Positions 17,139 through 26,056 of a stretch of DNA of 64,000 nt are shown here, in pieces. The notes beneath the pieces are model-generated. The model saw only the letters and a list, made by a program, of their open reading frames with translations. It did not search any database and had not been told where the DNA came from. The DNA comes from Oscillospiraceae bacterium (lineage in GTDB: Bacteria > Bacillota > Clostridia > UBA1381 > UBA9506): positions 33,023-97,022 of the forward strand of contig SVJS01000005.1 of assembly GCA_015068855.1 (NCBI GenBank), written 5' to 3'. How positions within the stretch are numbered: position 1 is the first letter of the stretch; every line of letters begins with the position of its first letter. The translations under genes were made by a program, and so were the position numbers.

Positions 17139-17930
17139 ATGACAGAACTAAAAAACAAAAAGCTTTTTTTGCTTGATATGGACGGTACGATTTACATTGA
17201 TGACCATCTCTTTGAAGGGACCATTGCGTTTTTGGACTATGTCAGGTCTATCGGCGGACGCTATCTGTTTTTAACAAACAATTCGTCAAAGAGTGTAGAG
17301 AAGTATATCGAAAAACTGGCCCGCTTAGGCATTAGTGCCGAGCCGGATGATTTTGTGACGTCAGTGAATGCAACGGAGGCCTATCTGCGCACGAAGAACT
17401 ATCACAAAATCTATGTGTTCGGCACGGAGTCTTTGCGCGAGCAGCTGAGCCGTAGCTTCCCGATTACCGACAAGCTGGAAGAGGATATTGATTGCCTTGT
17501 GCTGGGCTTTGATACGGAGCTTAGCTTTCAGAAATTGGAGGATGCCTGTATTTTGCTGGGGCGTGGCATTGATTATATCGCCACCAACCCCGATTGGGTC
17601 TGTCCCACCTGGTATGGCAGCGTGCCAGATTGTGGCTCCATCAGCCACATCCTGAAAATCGCCACAGGGCGGGAGCCTTATGTCATCGGCAAGCCCAAGC
17701 CGGACATGATCTATCTTGCCATGGAAAAAGCGGGCTTTTCCCCGGCTGAAACCGTTGTTTTGGGTGATCGGTTATATACGGATATAAAAAGCGGTGTTAA
17801 CGCGGGCGTCGCCTCCCTCTTTGTGCTTTCCGGGGAGGGAACAAGGGAAGACTTAGAGAAGAGCGATGTCAAACCCGACTTTGTTTTTGAAAATATTAAA
17901 GCTGTTTTGGATTATTTGTCCGGCAAGTGA
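17139..17930 (+). CDS. NagD-like HAD-superfamily phosphatase
   Basis: Predicted cytoplasmic phosphatase of 263 residues. The HAD motifs are in order: DMDGTIYID near residue 13 (nucleophile and acid Asp), FLTNNSSKS (motif II), KPKPDMIYLAM (motif III Lys) and LGDRLYTDIKSG (motif IV Asp pair). The C2 cap between motifs II and III places it with the NagD/p-nitrophenylphosphatase group, which dephosphorylates nucleotides or sugar phosphates. AAAAGGAG lies nine bases before the ATG at 17139; a longer reading overlaps the transporter. Substrate not predictable. Confidence 0.9.
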   Translation: MTELKNKKLFLLDMDGTIYIDDHLFEGTIAFLDYVRSIGGRYLFLTNNSSKSVEKYIEKLARLGISAEPDDFVTSVNATEAYLRTKNYHKIYVFGTESLREQLSRSFPITDKLEEDIDCLVLGFDTELSFQKLEDACILLGRGIDYIATNPDWVCPTWYGSVPDCGSISHILKIATGREPYVIGKPKPDMIYLAMEKAGFSPAETVVLGDRLYTDIKSGVNAGVASLFVLSGEGTREDLEKSDVKPDFVFENIKAVLDYLSGK

Positions 17931-17992
17931 TAAAAGTAGGCCGTTTTCCGGCGTTTTTGTAGCTGTTTTTGTGAAAAAAAAGACGAATTTTG

Positions 17993-18045
17993 AAATTCCC
18001 CTGTGCGGGCTGAAAAAGGAGCCTGCATGAGGGGAATTTTTATAT
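17993..18045 (+). terminator. Terminator after the phosphatase gene
   Basis: Long interrupted stem: AAATTCCCC plus TGCGGGCT pairs with AGCCTGCA plus GGGGAATTT, followed by TTTTTATAT. Confidence 0.82.
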
Positions 18046-18086
18046 AAAAAAAATTTAATAATATCGTAAAAAATCGTGAAATTTAC

Positions 18087-18115
18087 TTGACATGCCTGCT
18101 GAGGTGTTGTATAAT
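18087..18115 (+). promoter_or_regulatory. Strong promoter of the surface polysaccharide operon
   Basis: A perfect TTGACA and TATAAT with a 17-base spacer, about 65 bases before the first gene. No equally good promoter was noticed until the operon's end at 32.7 kb. Confidence 0.9.
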
Positions 18116-18178
18116 GATGATGTGTATCTTTGTTCATTTGTAGCAGTATGCGCAAATTTAGGAAAGGGGAAGTTACAG

Positions 18179-19534
18179 ATGAAATTACTTACGCAAGAAG
18201 GTTATCGTCGTCGTATAGACAACATCAGCAGTGCAGATCAAAGCAATAAATCATACCAGCGCCGGCATAGAATCAGAGATTACATGCCCGGACAGGTTAC
18301 ATATAATTTAGGCGATTATCCGGCTGCTTTTTCCATGGAGCCGACAGAATATGATTACAATCTCTTAAAGAGCCTGGCAGAAAATGGCGTTGAACTTTTA
18401 CAGATTCACGAGGAGTGGAATGACCCCATTCGTCATTTGGGTGCTGACAAATTCACAGCGCATGACCCTGAGGGTTTGCAGAAATTCGTTGACCTGTGCC
18501 ATTTCTTCGGCATTAAGATTATCCCCTATATTTCAACCGGTTATTTCCAGGTAACCGACCCGGATTATCAGGAATGCTGGGAACGCCAGCATGGTGATTT
18601 GATTGATGAATTTTTCCGTTATGGTCATTGTTGGTGCGGCAGCCCCGAGTGGCTTGAATACCTCTTGCCCAGAACCTATAAGGTTTTAGACCAGTATGGT
18701 TTTGATGGTATCTATAATGACTGGGGTTATGACGGTTATTATTTCGTAGAGCAGGCAACAGGGGAGACTGACCTGGCTAAGATGCACCTGCCCTATGACC
18801 CGCTGATTGAGGATTTGCTCAGCGAAATTTATTCCGAAATTAAACACCGTGGCGGTGTTTATAAGATTCATGCAGACAGAAACAATGCACCACCGTGTAA
18901 AGATAAGGTGTATGACTATCTGTGGATTGGCGAGCATGTGGATGATGACACACCGGGCGAAGGCAAACAGCATGAGCCTTACATCGTTCCCTGCCAGCAT
19001 TGTAATTATTCCAAAAAGATGGATGACGAGGATTACTACTATGCAAGAGTTATCCCCTTCATGCAGTTCCCGCTCTTGAAGCATGGTCGTCCCTTGGGTG
19101 GTACCGGCATCAATGAACCGGGCATTCATTTTTACAAAGATACCAGTGGCTACATATTCCAGCAAAAGGTCCAAGAGTATAACGCAGCGCATCCCGATGG
19201 CCCGTTTGTTCATTCTATCTGGTCCTCCATTCCGGATGATGTGGAAGAATATCCCCGTTGGAGCCGTTACCTGAAGCTGTATAAGCCAATGGTGACCCAG
19301 AACAGCGTGGCATACATCGAGCTTCGTGATTGTGATGACATCCTGTCTCCGCTTCCCGAAAAAGTAATCGCTTCCATGTTTGTTAATGAAGAAAAGTATA
19401 TGGTTGTTTCCAATTTAACAGACGCTGATTACAAACTCAAGTTAAGCGGCAAATGGAAAGACAGAGTGACCGGCGAAGTCGGAACAGATTTTGTCATTAA
19501 ACCGGATAAGATTTTATTCCTTGTTCAGGTTTGA
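18179..19534 (+). CDS. TIM-barrel glycoside hydrolase-like protein
   Basis: Predicted cytoplasmic protein of 451 residues; no signal peptide is visible. The sequence pattern is that of a (beta/alpha)8 glycosidase: GVELLQIHEEWND, FGIKIIPYISTGYFQ, and YGFDGIYNDWGYDGYY, whose Asp residues sit where retaining glycosidases of the GH-D type carry catalytic acids. A small beta domain ends the protein (KVIASMFVNEEKYMVVSNLTD). The ATG at 18179 follows GGAAAGGGG. It is first in an operon with a heparinase II/III-type protein, so a role in handling released sugars is likely. I cannot assign a GH family. Confidence 0.65.
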   Translation: MKLLTQEGYRRRIDNISSADQSNKSYQRRHRIRDYMPGQVTYNLGDYPAAFSMEPTEYDYNLLKSLAENGVELLQIHEEWNDPIRHLGADKFTAHDPEGLQKFVDLCHFFGIKIIPYISTGYFQVTDPDYQECWERQHGDLIDEFFRYGHCWCGSPEWLEYLLPRTYKVLDQYGFDGIYNDWGYDGYYFVEQATGETDLAKMHLPYDPLIEDLLSEIYSEIKHRGGVYKIHADRNNAPPCKDKVYDYLWIGEHVDDDTPGEGKQHEPYIVPCQHCNYSKKMDDEDYYYARVIPFMQFPLLKHGRPLGGTGINEPGIHFYKDTSGYIFQQKVQEYNAAHPDGPFVHSIWSSIPDDVEEYPRWSRYLKLYKPMVTQNSVAYIELRDCDDILSPLPEKVIASMFVNEEKYMVVSNLTDADYKLKLSGKWKDRVTGEVGTDFVIKPDKILFLVQV

Positions 19535-19607
19535 TGAACGGCTTTATATAATAAGGAAGAAACAGGTTGCAACCGAACGCAGTTTGCGTGCGCAAAGGAG
19601 ATGGTAT

Positions 19608-22600
19608 ATGATGCGGTTGAGAAATAGAGTAGTTAGTTTGTTAACAGCTTTAATTATGCTGTCAAGCAGTCTTGCTGTTTTTGCGGCAGATGAGCCGCCT
19701 GAAGCAGTAATCGAGGGCGGTCAAACGAGTCCCAAAGGCGAGATTTACGTTATGGAGGACTTTGAGGCCTATCAGGACGGCGGCACAAAAATCACCGGCT
19801 TTAACGTAGGCGACAAAGGTAATGTTTGCGGTATCCGTGTGATTGATGGCAACAAGTCCGTGATGCTGACAACAGACGGTATCACAGACAGTATGCTTGA
19901 CTGTTACCTGCCCGAGGTAATCAGCGGCAACATCGTTGTTGAGCAAAAGGTGTATGTGCCTGCGTTCAGCGGTACGGAGCATGGCATCTGGCTTAGAGAT
20001 GGCAACGGTAAGGACGTTGAGTTTGTCCGCATTTTTGACAGAAGCGTTAGTTTTGATGACGGAACGGTTATCAGTGGCTTAGCGCCCAAGAAGTTTTACA
20101 CTTTGGCGCTGGTGCTTGACTTTGAAAGACACGTGTATGATGTTTATTTCAATGATAAAAAGCGCGTGAATGACCGTCCGTTTACGGATTCATTTAACGA
20201 CCTCAAACAGATTCGTTGGCATTTGAGAATGCCGAAAGCAGCGGGTGTTTGGCATGTAGATGATATCCGCATTTATCAATCAGATAAGCCAATGACGTTG
20301 GAAGAGCTGAGCATTGCATCAGGCGCCAATGGGGAAACATCAGGAGGCGATAACGTGACAACTGAATCCACCATTAGAAGCACAGTTGGCAACGCCGTTG
20401 CTATGTTCATGGGTAAGTCAAACGTTTTGAATAAAACCGTTAAGGGTTACATTTCAGAAGATAGAAGCATCGTGCCCCAGTGGCGCGGCGAGCAGGCTTT
20501 GGTGCCCGCAGAGTATTTTGTTAAGAGCTTAGAGGGCACAATGACGGAAAACGCAGCCGAAAACAGCGTAACCGTCACAAAAGGCGATAAAACCGTAAAA
20601 TTGTTCTATGACAAGTCCCGCATGATTGCTAATGGCGTGGAAATGGTTTTAGGCGCACCGGCAACCAAGATTAACGGCGTGGCATACCTGCCCATTTATG
20701 AAGTTGCCGATGCCTTAGGCATTTACCTGTTCTTGGATGCAGACCTGCTCATTTACAGTGAAGACCAGTTGGGTCTGAGCTGGAACAAGGACTTAAAAGC
20801 TCTGCGTTTGGTTTCTGAGGCCTTTGTGTTTGATGATGCAACAGGCGCTGAAATCATCGCCATGGTTAAAGAAAAGCATCCTAACAATGGTCATCCTCGT
20901 TTGATTATGACAGAGGAGAAATTCCAGCGCATCCGTGATGAGCTGGCAAAGGGCGAAAACGGCGACCCGGTTTACAGAAAGATTGTTTCTCAGATGAAAG
21001 TCACCTGCGACGATTTGCTGGATCAGCCGCCCTTTGCTTACATTCAGGAAGACGGCCTCCGTTTGAACACACATGTGCCGGAGACCCGTGTTACGCAGCT
21101 TGCGCTGATGTATAACATCACAGGCGATGAACGTTATGCAGAGCGTGCCAAAGTTGAAATGATTGCTTATTGCAGCTATATCGACTGGAACCCGCACCAT
21201 TTCCTGGATACGGGCGTTATGTGTTCCGGTATGGCGCTGGCCTATGACTGGCTCTATAACTGGTTACCGGATTATGAACGTAAATTAGTTAGAGACAGCA
21301 TCGTTGAAAAAGCAATCCATCAGGTTGCAAACGACTATCGCGGTTTAACCCGCAACAGCGGAACAAAGGAAGACCTCCTTTGCAGAACCTGGAACTGGAG
21401 TAGTGGACAGCCCGTTAACAACTGGCGTTTTGTTGCCGGTGGCGGTGTTGCCATTGGTGCCCTCGCTGTTTGTGACGAGGTAACAGGCGAGGACTTAGCG
21501 GTTACCGAGCTTTGCTTGGAACGCTCCCTCCTGGGCATCCGTCCCGTCATCAGCCTTTTTGCTCCCGATGGTGCGTATGAAGAAGGCTTGCTGTATTGGG
21601 ACTATGCCGGTCAGTATTATCAGAAGCACATTAGTGCGCTGAAAACAGCAACCGGAACAGACCTTGGCTATTTTGATGTGCCCGGCCTGTCCGCGACCAA
21701 TGACTTTGTGCTTGGTATCATGGGTTCCACCAGTAACTGGGCATTCCATGATACAGGCTTTAGTGATAGTGCATCAACCACAGCGACTTACACAGCCTAT
21801 GCGGCGCACTTTAAGGACTTAAACAGCATGCGTGCCCGTTATGACAGCATCATGCGTGGCGGCGGTTCTTATCGTGACCTGATTCACTATGATCCCGACC
21901 TTGACTATTTGGGAACATCCAACACCAGCGCGTTTGACTCCGTGCTGCAATCAGCCGGCACATTCACAACGCGTAGCGGCTGGGGCGAAAATGAAATCTT
22001 CACCGGCTTACATGCCGATGGCGGTCCCGCAGTTGTTGACCATGGTCATGCCGATGCCGGTAGCTTTGTGTTAGACTCTCAGGGCGTCAGCTGGTTCTTC
22101 GACTTAGGTCGTGATGACTATAACCTGCCGAACTACAACAGAGACTGCTACATGCACCGTGCCGAAGGCCACAACGGCCTTGTCATCAACCCCGGTGCAG
22201 ACCAGTATGGCGGTTATGACATGTGTAAGGACGGTATTTCGTACCTTGAAAAATCCGAAACGAAACCCCTCGGTGCTTTTGCAATCGGTAATGTAACCGA
22301 TGCTTGGCGTGCAGACGCTGAAAGCGCTCGCCGAGGCGTGAAGCTTGATAACAACCGCAGAACCGTAACGGTACAGGATGAGGTTGTCCTCAAAAAGCCT
22401 GTGGATGTTTACTGGCTTGCACACACCAAAGCTGAGATTAAAATCAGCGAGGACGGCAAAAAGGCTTACCTGTCTCAAAACGGTAAAATGCTCTTAGCGG
22501 AAATTGCCCAGGGCCCTGAAGACGCTGTCTTCACCGTGGGAGATGCGGTTTCCGACCTGCCTGGCGCACCCGACCTTCCCGGTCAGGCAAGCACCGAGGG

Positions 22601-23423
22601 CATTAAAGAGCTGACAATTCACCTTGAAAATTGTGAAAAGCTTGACCTCATGGTTGTCTTCAACGACTATGATTTGAGTTATGATGAATCTTCTTACAGC
22701 AAAAAGTGGGTTGCCCTTGATGACTGGTCCATCCCCGATGGCGAAATCAACCTGCGCTATGCAACGGTTGACAGCATCACCGTGAACGGCCAGCCCGTTG
22801 AAGGTTTTGACCCCGAAGTTCGTAAGTATGTATTCAGCGTGAACCCGTCACTTGACGATTCCATCCCCGTTATTGCAGCAACATCGTCTGACGGTGAGGT
22901 TATCATCACCCCGCCGGCCGGTCCTGTTGGCACAGCAACCGTTAAGGTAGTTCCCAACAACGGAAAGGCAATGCACGGTTATGAACTCGTCTTTAACGCA
23001 ACAGGTTCAGCAACCATCCCCGACGGCTTAACAGAAATTAAGCCTGTCGGCGTTAAAGCAAGCAGCGTTCCTCAGCCTGAGAACACGCCTGAGAACACGT
23101 TGGACGGTAACTTAGAAACCAAGTGGGCTTGCCTGGGTGTTAACTGGATTGAATATGACTTAGGTAGAGTTTACAATGTAAACACAGTTGCGTTGGCATT
23201 CATGGATTCCTTAAAGCGTGTGGCTCAGTTCTCCATTGAGGTCAGCGTGGATGGTTCCAACTATGTTCAGGTCTTCGATGGCGACACGGTTAGTGTTGCA
23301 GGCTTCGGTGCTTACACCGCAGGCGACACGCCGGCTCGTTACGTGAGAGTTACTTGTAAGGGTCACAGCCATAACCAGGAATCCTGGAGTAGCTTGCTTG
23401 ACTTTAGAGCATATAGGAAATAA
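19608..23423 (+). CDS. Large secreted heparinase II/III-family protein with carbohydrate-binding modules
   Basis: Exported 1271-residue protein, probably a polysaccharide lyase. Order of domains: signal peptide (to about 27), concanavalin-like lectin (about 35-215), copper-amine-oxidase-like stalk domain (about 265-400), alpha/alpha toroid of alginate/heparinase lyase type (about 430-760, with ALAYDWLYNWL near 545), beta-sandwich heparinase II/III domain (from about 800, with GHADAGSFVLD), cadherin-like domain (about 1050-1130), and a C-terminal F5/8 discoidin domain (about 1146-1271). The Tyr and His in those motifs fit the lyase catalytic pair. AAAGGAG precedes the ATG at 19608. A uronate-containing polymer is the likely substrate; which one is unknown. 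Confidence 0.82.
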   Translation: MMRLRNRVVSLLTALIMLSSSLAVFAADEPPEAVIEGGQTSPKGEIYVMEDFEAYQDGGTKITGFNVGDKGNVCGIRVIDGNKSVMLTTDGITDSMLDCYLPEVISGNIVVEQKVYVPAFSGTEHGIWLRDGNGKDVEFVRIFDRSVSFDDGTVISGLAPKKFYTLALVLDFERHVYDVYFNDKKRVNDRPFTDSFNDLKQIRWHLRMPKAAGVWHVDDIRIYQSDKPMTLEELSIASGANGETSGGDNVTTESTIRSTVGNAVAMFMGKSNVLNKTVKGYISEDRSIVPQWRGEQALVPAEYFVKSLEGTMTENAAENSVTVTKGDKTVKLFYDKSRMIANGVEMVLGAPATKINGVAYLPIYEVADALGIYLFLDADLLIYSEDQLGLSWNKDLKALRLVSEAFVFDDATGAEIIAMVKEKHPNNGHPRLIMTEEKFQRIRDELAKGENGDPVYRKIVSQMKVTCDDLLDQPPFAYIQEDGLRLNTHVPETRVTQLALMYNITGDERYAERAKVEMIAYCSYIDWNPHHFLDTGVMCSGMALAYDWLYNWLPDYERKLVRDSIVEKAIHQVANDYRGLTRNSGTKEDLLCRTWNWSSGQPVNNWRFVAGGGVAIGALAVCDEVTGEDLAVTELCLERSLLGIRPVISLFAPDGAYEEGLLYWDYAGQYYQKHISALKTATGTDLGYFDVPGLSATNDFVLGIMGSTSNWAFHDTGFSDSASTTATYTAYAAHFKDLNSMRARYDSIMRGGGSYRDLIHYDPDLDYLGTSNTSAFDSVLQSAGTFTTRSGWGENEIFTGLHADGGPAVVDHGHADAGSFVLDSQGVSWFFDLGRDDYNLPNYNRDCYMHRAEGHNGLVINPGADQYGGYDMCKDGISYLEKSETKPLGAFAIGNVTDAWRADAESARRGVKLDNNRRTVTVQDEVVLKKPVDVYWLAHTKAEIKISEDGKKAYLSQNGKMLLAEIAQGPEDAVFTVGDAVSDLPGAPDLPGQASTEGIKELTIHLENCEKLDLMVVFNDYDLSYDESSYSKKWVALDDWSIPDGEINLRYATVDSITVNGQPVEGFDPEVRKYVFSVNPSLDDSIPVIAATSSDGEVIITPPAGPVGTATVKVVPNNGKAMHGYELVFNATGSATIPDGLTEIKPVGVKASSVPQPENTPENTLDGNLETKWACLGVNWIEYDLGRVYNVNTVALAFMDSLKRVAQFSIEVSVDGSNYVQVFDGDTVSVAGFGAYTAGDTPARYVRVTCKGHSHNQESWSSLLDFRAYRK

Positions 23424-23450
23424 AAAAGTCAAATCATTCTCCTAAATAAT

Positions 23451-23488
23451 GTGGTGCGGTGCTGCAGTTTTTGCGGCACCAACCCCAC
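23451..23488 (+). other. Leader hairpin before the first lectin-like gene
   Basis: GGTGCTGC pairs with GCGGCACC, and an outer GTGG pairs with CCAC. There is no T-run, so it is more likely an mRNA processing or stability element than a terminator. Confidence 0.5.
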
Positions 23489-23533
23489 ACTCAAATAAAT
23501 AAATTTATTAATCATAAAATGGAGGAAAGAAAA

Positions 23534-25960
23534 ATGAAAACAATGTCTAAAAAAGTTGTTTCCTTGCTGCTGAGCATGCTGATGCTGATGAGCCTTTGTG
23601 TTATCACATTGCCTGTTTCTGCTGCAGGAGCTATTGGAACAACAATCACCTTTGATGAGGATCCTGCTTTGGTAGTCGGTACGGATTACCTGGTTAGTGC
23701 TGGGGTTGAGTCGGGAACCACTACTGACCCGGTAAAGGGATCTGGTAATGTTTTCTATATGAAGAAAACCGCAAGCGGTAACCCTTCGATTACGCCTTAT
23801 CAGACTAGTGCTACCAAAGGTAAACAAAGCAATATTGAAATCTATTTCGATTTCATGATTCCGGCTGCTGATTCTAACCTTTTTATGGAACTCGGTGGAT
23901 ACCATACTGATAAAAGCGGTCGTGGTACAGGCGCCATTTTCCAGATTAACACAAAAGGTGGCAAAGGCCGTATCGGCGTTAACAACCTCAGTAGTGACGG
24001 CGTTAATGAAATAGGTCATGCTTTTACCATTAACACTTGGTACACAGCTAAGGTGGGTATCAGCTTAGCTAAGGATTATGCTGAGTTTAGCCTTAAAACA
24101 CAAGGTGCAGAGGACAGCACCTATAAGACTGTTCGTGTAACAGATGCTACCATTCTGACAAAGCTTACCACCGTTTCAGAATTCACTTTCTATACCAATA
24201 CGTCGAATAAGATTGTATATGTTGATAATCTTTGCATTGCGGATGCAGCTGCTGACAGCTTAGCTGCTACTGATGCTGAACTGGCAGCTTACGAGCGTAC
24301 CGGTCCTTACAATAAGTTCGGTGACACAGTTTACAGCATGTATAGTGACCTGTATGCACTTAATGACAATGTGAACAGAGTTCCGATTACAAGCAGCAAA
24401 TACAATGGCGATAACTTCCATGTATCGACGGGTAATTTCCACAATAATTATGGTAACCGTCTGGATCCCGCTTTGAAAGACGGTAAATATTGTATGCAAA
24501 TTACCATGGGTAGCAAGACCCCGAAAAATAACGGTGAAATGCTCCTTGCCAACGGCATCAGTCAGACCAAAGTGAATGTAAGCTTTAGTTACCTGATGGA
24601 AAATTTTATGGACAGCTTTGGTTTGTATTTTAGTGACCTTCCGGTGCTGACCTTTGATGCAAACAACATGAAGCTTATGAGCAATGCTGTTCAGCCGATG
24701 GAATGGAACACTTGGTATGACTATAACATTTCTGTTGACACAACAACCAAAACAGCCGTTCTGCAAGTTAAAAAATCAAGCGAAGAGACCTGGAAGACCT
24801 ACAGCACCGTTTGGAACCTGCTGAATCAATATAGTAAAACCGGCGCTGCGAATTATACTAAGGATTTAACATCCATCACAAAGATTGGGTTTGCACAGTA
24901 CCCCAATGCCGGTGCTCCTTACACAGGTGCGCATGGTAACGCATACCTGACAAACTACATGCAGAACACCTCCACTACAACTATCAGCCCCAGCTTAAAG
25001 GGCTTAGCACCTGACATGACAGTTCTGCCCACCAACAACACCGGTGTATACACATTGGGTCATCGTGTAGGCTTTACAACACAGAACGTTAAAATTGATC
25101 CGGCTGCTACAGACAAGACTGTTTTGACCATTGATGAAGATGGTTCCGGTTATGTGCTGACTAACAACACAACTGGTAATGCATTCCCGACCTTCTGGCT
25201 GTCTCCCTTTGTGTGCGCTCCCAGCGTAGCACACAGAATCCAGTTCCAGATGAGCGTGCCCGCAAACGGTGTTATTTCTGAATTCTGGCTGGAAGCAGCA
25301 ACAAATGCAACCGGTACAGCCCGTAACACAACGGTTATCAAAGCGCTTAGAATGGGTCAGAACAACGGTTTCTTTATCGAAGCTTTCGGTGCAACACTGG
25401 GCGAAGCGCTCCCCTTTGCTGTAGGCGACATGCTTGACATCGAAGTTATCTATGACCCTGCAAATGAAAAGGCTGTTACATCCATTATCGCTCCCGATGG
25501 CAGACAGTTCATCTCCGATGACGCAACCGCAGCAGCTTATGTTGAGGGCATTATCGGCACAACCTGGACACCGCTGATGACCGCTCAGCCCAGATACACA
25601 ATGGCTAAGGGCACAAGCACTAAGATTGAAGGCTTTAAGTGGGACATTACCGCTGAGGCTCCCACTGCAGAACTGGTGCTCGGCGAAGCAGTAGCTAAGG
25701 GTGCAACCTATGCAGTTCCTGCTGACAATGGTTACATCAGCAAGAAGGCAATCGTGATTGCAGCTCTTTATGATGCAGATCATTGCTTAGTTGACGTTAA
25801 CATCAGCGAAGCACAGATGATTGATGCTGACTGCGCAGAAATTACTGTTTCTTCAAACTTTGATGGAAGCGGTTCCTATGTTAAAGTCTTTGTTTGGGAT
25901 GCAACAGGCCTTTCCACTCTGAAAGCTCTGCGCGCAGCTAAAACGATTACTTTGAGCTAA
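23534..25960 (+). CDS. Secreted multi-lectin-fold protein, paralogue A
   Basis: Exported protein of 808 residues with a signal peptide (VVSLLLSMLMLMSLCVITLPVSA). I see about three concanavalin/LamG-like beta-sandwich modules (about 30-240, 265-490, 510-690), recognised by patterns such as NTWYTAKVGISLAKDY and EWNTWYDYNISVDTTTK. A C-terminal domain of about 110 residues (IAALYDADHCLVDVNISEA) is shared with the next gene. No catalytic motif was found. GGAGG lies eight bases before the ATG. Probable role: carbohydrate binding or matrix protein at the cell surface, cooperating with the lyase-type protein. Confidence 0.7.
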   Translation: MKTMSKKVVSLLLSMLMLMSLCVITLPVSAAGAIGTTITFDEDPALVVGTDYLVSAGVESGTTTDPVKGSGNVFYMKKTASGNPSITPYQTSATKGKQSNIEIYFDFMIPAADSNLFMELGGYHTDKSGRGTGAIFQINTKGGKGRIGVNNLSSDGVNEIGHAFTINTWYTAKVGISLAKDYAEFSLKTQGAEDSTYKTVRVTDATILTKLTTVSEFTFYTNTSNKIVYVDNLCIADAAADSLAATDAELAAYERTGPYNKFGDTVYSMYSDLYALNDNVNRVPITSSKYNGDNFHVSTGNFHNNYGNRLDPALKDGKYCMQITMGSKTPKNNGEMLLANGISQTKVNVSFSYLMENFMDSFGLYFSDLPVLTFDANNMKLMSNAVQPMEWNTWYDYNISVDTTTKTAVLQVKKSSEETWKTYSTVWNLLNQYSKTGAANYTKDLTSITKIGFAQYPNAGAPYTGAHGNAYLTNYMQNTSTTTISPSLKGLAPDMTVLPTNNTGVYTLGHRVGFTTQNVKIDPAATDKTVLTIDEDGSGYVLTNNTTGNAFPTFWLSPFVCAPSVAHRIQFQMSVPANGVISEFWLEAATNATGTARNTTVIKALRMGQNNGFFIEAFGATLGEALPFAVGDMLDIEVIYDPANEKAVTSIIAPDGRQFISDDATAAAYVEGIIGTTWTPLMTAQPRYTMAKGTSTKIEGFKWDITAEAPTAELVLGEAVAKGATYAVPADNGYISKKAIVIAALYDADHCLVDVNISEAQMIDADCAEITVSSNFDGSGSYVKVFVWDATGLSTLKALRAAKTITLS

Positions 25961-26000
25961 TCACATTTCCCCCTTATTTTAATATTGGTGATTTGAACGT

Positions 26001-26033
26001 GTGCCCTCGTGTATACCTTATGCACGAGGGCAC
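26001..26033 (+). other. Leader hairpin before the second lectin-like gene
   Basis: A perfect 11-bp stem (GTGCCCTCGTG with CACGAGGGCAC) and 11-base loop, ending about 10 bases before the ribosome binding site, without a T-run. It occupies the same position as the hairpin before the previous gene. Confidence 0.6.
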
Positions 26034-26056
26034 AGAAGATTGGAGGGAATAATCCA

